Shown in pieces: positions 56,774-64,000 of a stretch of 64,000 bases of DNA. This DNA is from Panagrolaimus kolymaensis. Lineage: Eukaryota > Nematoda > Chromadorea > Rhabditida > Panagrolaimidae. Position numbers and translations under genes: made by a program. The stretch is taken from assembly GCA_028622995.1 (NCBI GenBank), contig JAJQJQ010000048.1:1922001-1986000 (forward strand). The letters run 5' to 3'. Under the pieces are notes generated by a model. The model ran no database searches. It had not been told where the DNA came from and saw only the letters and a program-made list of their open reading frames with translations. How positions within the stretch are numbered: the first letter of the stretch is position 1; each line of letters starts with the position of its first letter.

Positions 56774-58886
56774 GTTGGCTGCAAAATAAAAAATGGTAAA
56801 ACTTAAAAAAAGTTTAATGGAAAAAATATAAAAAGAAAATTAATTAACAGATTTTTTACCGCGAAAATTTTTACAAAAAATAAAATAATAAAGTGAAAAT
56901 TTAATTTAAAGTAACTGAAAATCACTACCATTTACAAAAGCATACATTAAAGTTGAGAAATTTAGAATTGCTTTTTAGCTATTAGAACAACAAATTTCTT
57001 TTCTTTTTATTTTACCTTTACTTTTTCATTCTTTTAGAAAACACGAGAAAGTTATCAATGTGCGCCATCTAATATTTTGAAGAGAAAAAAAAGAAAAGAA
57101 AGAGTTAAAGTTTTTTGCTTTGGAATTACTATTAACATTTCAAGGCTTTTGAATATTTTAGTATTTTTTCTTTGTTTTGTAACTGATTTTTAAGTTTGAT
57201 AAACAAAAATGGATATAAAAATAAACTATTTTAGAAAAATTTCCACATTATATGAGTATTTCTTCAACTTCTTTTCCTCGTCATCGTCAGTTAAACCATA
57301 AAATTTTTTTAGTATTGTTTAAAGATCAAACTACAATAAGCTAACAAAGATCAGGATTTAAAAGTTTGTAATAAACTAAATAAGAAAAATATTAAGCAAA
57401 CTTGAGAAACTGATTCAGTTTTCTTGCCCCAAAAACATTTTAAAGAAAAACTTTAAATTTGGGGCTTCAATAACAAAAAACTTGATGAAAAGATGAAAAA
57501 AGAAAGAAGGAAAAATGATTGTAGAAACAACTAATTTTTTTGGCAATCTAAGAAATAATACAGGAATCGAGATTAATCAGTGACGTTAGAAATAACATGT
57601 TTTTTTTCTCAGGCTTCGTTCACTACTCTTCAACCAAAGCTTTCAATCGATTGGCTTTTTTTGACCAGCATCGATCTTCTTCTCTTTTTTTTTGTTGTTG
57701 TTTGATTTTGCTTTTCAAAAAAAGTAAAGAAAAAGAAAAAAATATGTGCGTCGTCCCGCGACCGTCGTTCTAAAATTTAAAGGTCCACTTCAATATGTGT
57801 GTGTCGTTCCTCGTCGTTGTTGCTTGCTTACATTCTTTCCACTCAGAGGGTGTTTGTTTCTTTGCCTAGCTTGCTCGATACTTAATAAAAATGTTGTTTT
57901 TTTTAGTTTTCAATAACTAGAGATTTGTAATATTATCAAAAAAAAAATACATATAAAAAATGAATAATTACAAACAAAAAAATCAATAAATTATAAGAAA
58001 AAAATTTGTTAACATGTTTGAGTCAAAAAAAAGTTTCTTGAACAAAAGTTCGTGTGTAAAATAAAAAAAGAAGGAAGTGTGGGTGATAAACTGAAACAGT
58101 TCCACGGTAAAATCGTCTTTGCAAATAAATGACAAGGCAACGATTGACAAAAAAACTTGCTTAAATCTAGTTAGCAGAATGAAAGAAATTTTTTGTAAAG
58201 TTCATAAATTTTGAATTAAACAATGTTTTAAATTATTCTTATTCGGGCTATCTGAATATGTGGTAAAAATTTCTGGTCCATTTGACTATCGATGAAATCG
58301 GTCAAGTAGCACGACCTTCTCTATTTTTAGAAAAAATGCATTTTATGCTTAAACAAGTACCATAAAAACGTTTTTGCTTGTGATAAGACTTTTTCAAAGT
58401 TATCAATCGATCGGGTAAGCTCTTTTTTTGCATGTTCATTACAAAGCGTGCATACTGTTTATTCTCTTTTTAAATGATTAGTTGATTTTACACAAATGTT
58501 TGTGTATTTAATTATTTAAAAGGAGACCAAAAATATTTTTAACACTAAACAAATATGCTAAAAGTCCAAATTTTCTTCTTTCTTGCTGTTTTTTGGTTAA
58601 TTTTTTGATCAATTTTCCACACATTTTTTCTTACTTTTTACTTCTTTGTTTGTCCGTGGACGCAGCTTTCTTTTTTTGACTTAAAAAATAAAAATAAAAT
58701 ACAAACAATGTATTTTGCACTTAGTTTTTTAAATAATTGTTTTCCCTCCATATTTTTTTTCTATTCCCAAATTGTTAACATTTTTTTCTTGAATAATTCA
58801 AAGATGTGCAGAAGCGCAAGAAAAAAATTTTGCTCAACTTTTATTTGTGACTTCTCGATTTTTAATTTGAAAAGTGCCTTTTAATT
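56774..58886. other. 2.1-kb intergenic region, divergent promoters
   Basis: Lies between the LAPTM-like gene (-) and the first Hsp70-like gene (+). The stretch 57740-57870 is less AT-rich (gtgcgtcgtcccgcgaccgtcg, then gtgtgtcgttcctcgtcg) and may be regulatory. No heat-shock element array (repeated nGAAn) is evident, nor any gene. Confidence 0.5.
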
Positions 58887-60799
58887 ATGGTTTTTCAAGT
58901 TGGAGTTATTCCATTTCCTGGTAAAATTGCAGCTTACAATACAGACAACAAAGAATTAATTAAATTTAATATTAATGAAGGTAAAATTACTTTTATTAAA
59001 AACTTTTTTATTAATAATTTAATTACCTTTTTAGTCAAAAAATCTGATATTACAACCATAGAGAAAATGTTCGAACAAATCAAAATTAAACTTGGCAGCA
59101 ACAGCGATGGCACAAATTTTGGATGCTTTTGTATTTGTTTGGAAAGTGATTGTGATAATGAATTTCGACAAAAAATTCTTGATTGTGGAAAACAATTAGG
59201 ATTTATAAAAACTCAAATAATTAATTGGGATACATTAATTTTTTTGGATTCAATAATTCATTCAGAATATAAATTTCACGAAGAAGATATAATATGGATA
59301 TTTAAATATGGATATTTTAATATTTGGAAAAAAACAACAACCATGACAAAATACAAAATGATCAAATGTATTTTGGTTGAAGATCCTTTAAATAAAGAAA
59401 GTTTATTAAAGGTTAAATCTGATTCTGGCATTAAAATGGATCCAAATTTAATAATTTATGATAAAGTTTCAAAATTTGATGGAAATATGGTTGAATCAAT
59501 TTTTCCAAAATGCAAAATTATTGCAAAAGAAGCTACCCCTTTTGATAAAATAGCTGAAATGGTTTTAATAAAAGCTCGAATAATAGCTGACGATCCTGAA
59601 GTAAATGAATATGATACAGATTCTCATCTTACCTTTGATTTTGTCGTACACGGAAATGGAAGACATCTTGGTTGCATTAAAGAAGGCGAAGCATTGCCAT
59701 TAGAAAAAAAGATGGTTATTCCAATCATAGCTAATGAAATATGTTTAAAGGTATATAAACTTGAATTAAAGAGAGAGTATCTTAGAATAGAAAAAAAAAA
59801 TGTATGTATTTCCAGATCCAAGCTGGCCGAGTGATAGATCAGCATTACATCATAAAAATTTTTACTGATGAAATAAAAAATACAAATAAAATGTCAAAAA
59901 TAGGAAAAATTTTGGTTAATTTTAAAATTGATATTAATAGAATTTGTTCACTAACTTATACCATCCCAAATGAAGTGGATATAAAAGAGTTGGAAGAAAT
60001 TGCGAATTTGAATATTAAAGATGATCCTTACTGCATTGATAATAAATCTGATGATGAGGAAGAGGCAAAAGAAGATGAAGAGGATGTAAGATCTTTATAA
60101 TCAAAATTTTAATTTTTTTTGTTAATCAAAGAAATTCTTTAGGAAGAAAAAGAAGAAAACATACAACGTCGTCCTCTTCATGAAGATTGGTTAACTATAA
60201 AGAAAACAAATTTATTATTTTTTAAACAAAATAAATATATTCTTGCTTTTATGCTAAAAAATAAAGAAAATATTGGTAAGCATAAGTTTTTTGTATCTCA
60301 TATTATTTTATTATAGTAATTATTTTAGCAAGTATACACAAATCTTGGCATATTAGTTTTACTGAACAAAAGCCAATTATTGGACAAGATGCTAGGGAAA
60401 TATTAAAAGAGAAACCATCTTTCGTTGTTTACGGTAAAGCAAAATAATTTTTTTTATTCGAAGTTGAATGCTTTTATAAAACCATTTTTAGATTTAATTA
60501 AAGTTTGTTCCATCACGGACCCGATAGAAGCTGACCCCGAATGGTTATTTAGTGTTAAAAAAGATATTAATAACAAAATGATAGTTGAGTTTGATACTCT
60601 TGACGGCAGAAAAGCTGCAACGCCTGTATTTTTGATGGCATTAGTATTTCGTGATATTAAAAATCTCAGCAAAAAAATGATGAATGAAAGATTAGACAAA
60701 TTTTTAATTAAATTTTGTGACTTTGAAAGAAATAATACTTTAGTTCGGAATATATTGGAAGCTGCTAAACTTGTAAATGTCAGAATTGATTTTGGTTAA
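58887..60799 (+). CDS. Atypical Hsp70-like protein with second partial NBD
   Basis: Six exons (58887-58980, 59035-59750, 59816-60085, 60143-60275, 60329-60433 and 60492-60799) give 541 aa. The start MVFQVGVIPFPGKIAAYN stands where Hsp70 has its phosphate-1 loop, but the Gly/Thr pattern is lost. Later segments keep Hsp70 order: EMVLIKARIIADDPEV (where AxGAAxxA is expected), then a beta-rich part with EALPLEKKMVIPI, then KIGKILVNFKIDINRICSL (substrate-binding-domain style). After an acidic linker (DDEEEAKEDEED) a second unit starts: HISFTEQKPIIGQDAREILK and VVYDLIKVC, like lobe I of a second Hsp70 NBD, ending early at NVRIDFG. The first intron is in frame and can hide in a simple ORF. It is probably not an ATPase. 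Confidence 0.65.
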
Positions 60800-61221
60800 A
60801 TATATTAGTTTTTCATATTTTTTGTGTTTATGCTTTTTTTGAATTTCAAAAATAAAAGTTTTCTTTTGTTTTTTAATCAAAGTTTAAGTCAATAAAAAAA
60901 GATATTCTTGCGGAAATGTTACAATGGATAAAACCATAAATGAATTCACTTTAACACCAATTCCAAAGTGGTTAACTAGTCATTGTTTTTGACTATCCAT
61001 AGTAGCACAATTTTTGATCAATATTTTTTGGTAATAAAAATTCACATACCTTTTTTTGTTGTTCTGAATTTTGATAACAGCAAATAGCTAACTTCTCAAA
61101 ATAATTATGGTTAAAAATGGAGTGAGCAATGCTTTGATAAGAAAAAAGAATCAAATCATCATTATTTATTGATTATTTTCCTTTTCATCTAGGTTTTTGT
61201 TTTGTTTAATTTAGTTGCAGA
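60800..61221. other. Spacer between two Hsp70-like genes
   Basis: Short AT-rich spacer; the downstream gene lies in the same orientation. No transcription signal stands out. Confidence 0.45.
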
Positions 61222-63720
61222 ATGGTTTTTCATGTCGGTATAGATGCTTGGATTGGTAACGTCGTTGTTTACAATAATGAAGACAAAACCTCCAGCGAGT
61301 TTGATGTAACTCAAAGTATGCTCAAGATAAAAAATTTATTAAATAAATTTATATTTTTATAGTAGGGTACTCGGGTATTGACAAAATAGAAAAAATGTTT
61401 GGAGAGATAAAAATAAAAACCGGTGGTGAACTTGGATGTGCTTGCATTTATTTAGATTGATGTTACGACAATGATATTCGCAAAAGAATTATAGAAAAAG
61501 GAAAGGAAATTGGATTTTTTAAGATTCAAATTATTGATTCTGCTTCATTAAAATATTTGGAATTTATTTCACAATCTGAGTATAATCCAAAAGAGAATGA
61601 TTTAATCTATATTTTATGTGATTTCTGGTTTACTATATGGAAGAAAAAAATGGAAAAATTATACGGATATTGCAATTTTTTCGTGATTTTTTTTATCGTA
61701 ATTATGAAACGTTTTTTGAGACTATTATATCTGATTTTGCAAATACATATTTTGAAAATCCGTGCTTAATAATTTGTGATATTTCTATTAACCTTGATAT
61801 CAAAATCATTGAAAAATTATGCCCGGTATCAAAAATTGTATTTCATCAAAATCATTTAAGTGTGGCCGAAGCTTCGCTAATAAAAGCTCGTATTATATCA
61901 AGAGACTTAGAATTTTTAAAATATAAATCAGAAAGTCCCCTTGATGGCAATATACAAGTTTTAATTAATGAAAAAGAAGTTACTTCATTTAGCACATGGG
62001 ATTCATTGCCGAAAGAAAAACATGCCTTAATACCAATTGGAAAAAACGAAAATATATTAAATGTTGTTTTTAAACCACATTATTTATTTGTTCACAACGT
62101 TCGACGGTTCGTTGCTTTTTTAAAAGAAATTAATGAAATTATGGTGTAAATATACAATTATTTATAGAAATAATGCATTCTCTCAATTCATAAATGAGAT
62201 CACACATGAACTTCCAGGTTTATACATGAATGTGAGAATGAAGCAAATATTTACTGAACAAATAATAATTACTTCTGAAATGATAGATGCTGGAAAGTTG
62301 TTTTTAACTTTCAAAATAGATGAGAATATAATTTGTTCGATGGATTATTTGACGGAGACGACAACGGAAAAAACAAAATTGTACTTAAGAGATCTATACT
62401 TTATCAATACTAAAAAAGAAAAGGTAAATTTCTTTTTTTAAATAATTTTAAAAAATGTGATTTAGAATATTTATGATATCCCAGACAAAATAGAAACATT
62501 TAACATTGGTATTAATGTCTTGGGAATTGATCTCGGGACATATAGGTGTTACGCTGCTGTGAATCGTAGAAGTGGAATTGAGACAATAGCATTGGATAAT
62601 ACCGGAGAAAGACATCTCCCATCTTATGTTTCATTTGATGAAAAAACTCCAAAATGTGGAAGAGAAGTAATGCTACGATTAAAAAATTTTTCGAAATACA
62701 CGGTCTTTGATTTAAAACGATTTATTGGAAAAAAATTAAGAGATATCGAAAATGCGAAGATTTGGCCTTTCGATATTATAGATGTCAAAAACAAATTAAA
62801 AATAACTGTAGAAGGGCCAGGCATGGCATTGGAAAAATATCCAGAAGAAATCGCAGCTATTTTATTAAAACATATCAAACAAAAAACAGAAGAATTTCAA
62901 GGGAAACCATCGCATAAAGTTGTGATAACAGTACCCGCTGCTTTTGCCAATAGCCAAAAACTTGCTACTCATGTTGCGGCAGTTTTTGCAGGATGGAATG
63001 AAATTTATTTATTGCCAGAGCCAGTTGCTGCTTCATTAGCATATTTCATTGACCGACCTATTCCACAAAATGCAAATATACTTTTATTTGATTTAGGAGG
63101 AGGAACTATGGATGTCTGTATTTTTAAAATTGAAAATAAAAAGCTTGAAATTATTGGGAACACTGGTGATACACATTTAGGCGGAAGAGATTTTGATCAA
63201 CTTTTAATTAATTATTTTGGCGCTATTTTACTAAAAAATTATGGTATTGATGTAAATTCAAATGATAAATTAAAATATCGTTTAATGGAAAAATGCATGG
63301 AAATTAAACATACGTTATCAGTTCATAATGAAGCGATGTACGTAAAAAGAAAAATTAAATTTTTGTTAATTCTTAATTTTTAGTTTATATGTTAGCGATT
63401 TCAACATAAATATCAACGATATATTAAAAATCGCGAGACAACAGTTTGAAGAAATGTCAAAAAATTTGGTGAAAAAAATATACTTAACAATTCAAAAAAG
63501 TTTAGAAGAAACAAATTCAGCCACAAAAGAAATAAATAAAGTTCTGATAGCAGGTGGCGGAAGTAGAATGCCAATGATAAAAAAGTTGCTTAAAGACACT
63601 TTTCCCGATGCGGAATATTGCCAGGAGGAAAATCCAGATGAAGTCATAGCTATTGGTGCGGCATATTACGCATATTATATAAATTCTAATGATTTACAAA
63701 GTTCATGCTCAATTATTTAA
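61222..63720 (+). CDS. Tandem Hsp70-Hsp70 protein, first unit degenerate
   Basis: The first unit (61222-61315, 61363 onward to about 62434) parallels the gene at 58887: MVFHVGIDAWIGNVVVYN, SLIKARIISRD, KEKHALIPIGKNENIL, KLFLTFKIDENIICSM. It has a TGA at 61458-61460, an A-run frameshift at about 61644-61650, and an unclear join near 62130. An exon from about 62466 then runs in frame through DIPDKIETFNIGINV into a second, well-kept Hsp70 nucleotide-binding domain: GIDLGTYRCYAAV (phosphate 1), VFDLKRFIGKKL, VVITVPAAFANSQKLATH, LLFDLGGGTMDVC (phosphate 2). After an intron (63338-63383) come VLIAGGGSRMPMIKKLL and [14 protein letters not shown]. It stops soon after, without its own substrate-binding domain. 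The second unit could be an active ATPase; the first may be decaying. There is no ATG directly before GIDLG (the codon is TTG), which supports one fused gene. Confidence 0.65.
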
Positions 63721-64000
63721 ATTAAAAAATATAATTATAAAGTTGCCACTTTTATTGTTTTATTAAATAAAAAAATTCTTTGATTCAAAATTTTTTTTGT
63801 TTCTGAGCATACAAGAAACTTTCCTTTTAACCACATTTGCACCTTTTCTATTCTAATACCAAATGCAGTGTCGGAAAACTTTTGCCAAGATCTTCTTTAA
63901 TAAAAGTCATTTTCTATAAGAATCAAACATAAAGCGAACATTGAAGTTTTATTTCTTCAATTTACAGGTATGAGAATTCAACTCCACTGGTTTTTAGCCA
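63721..64000. other. 3' flank of the Hsp70-like gene
   Basis: AT-rich end of the window with AATAAA-like signals near 63765. Nothing else recognised. Confidence 0.4.

Noticed and set aside
58981..59034. Coding sequence continuous with exon 1 of the first Hsp70-like gene
   Set aside because: It begins GTAAAAT and ends TTTTTAG. The neighbouring gene has an intron at the same place and phase, so this is an in-frame intron.

Overview
This is AT-rich eukaryotic DNA, most likely from a free-living or parasitic nematode of the Panagrolaimus/Strongyloides type. Genes are split by many short GT-AG introns (about 40-70 bp). The families present are typical of nematodes: serpentine 7TM receptors, multi-CUB secreted proteins, C-type lectins, F-box-like proteins, BTB/BACK proteins, claudin-like and LAPTM-like membrane proteins, and atypical Hsp70s. 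The taxon is inferred from family content and gene structure, not from a marker gene. Exon boundaries were read by eye from splice consensus and paralogue alignment, so they may be off by 1-2 bases.

Layout. 0-5 kb: the 3' relic of a multi-CUB gene (+), a hAT-like MITE made of TTCGAA units, a broken 7TM receptor (+) and an intact one (-). 6.5-14.5 kb: two multi-CUB genes on the minus strand; the left one has a frameshift and its 3' end is replaced by a C-type lectin piece. 15-19 kb: two F-box-like genes (+). 19.7 kb: a tiny gene with a possible N-myristoylation start. 20.5-23.7 kb: two trypsin-family proteases (+). 24.1-26.5 kb: a decayed F-box-like copy with a MITE in an exon. 26.6-30.8 kb: an intact multi-CUB paralogue (-). 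31.2-43.1 kb: six trypsin-family copies (-), one lacking its 5' exon. 43.8-48.5 kb: a 5'-truncated C-type lectin, two F-box-like 3' fragments, and an Hsp70 nucleotide-binding domain spliced in frame to a drebrin-like SH3 tail. 48.7-50.0 kb: a disrupted RTN4IP1-like dehydrogenase. 51.8-56.8 kb: a claudin-like protein, a further F-box fragment, a BTB/BACK protein and a LAPTM-like protein. 58.9-63.7 kb: two genes in which a degenerate Hsp70 unit is followed by a second Hsp70 nucleotide-binding domain.

What links the parts. The proteases and multi-CUB proteins carry signal peptides and are probably secreted, perhaps for digestion or defence. The proteases keep the His-Asp-Ser triad but differ at S1-pocket position 189 (Ser, Asp, Tyr, Ala). 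The window is full of gene birth and death. Gene fragments join at sharp breakpoints. Five TIR elements have exact 8-bp target duplications, four of which match nTnnnnAn. One of these elements sits in a protease exon without breaking the reading frame. The strongest candidates for something new are the Hsp70-SH3 fusion, the tandem Hsp70-Hsp70 genes and the exonised MITE.
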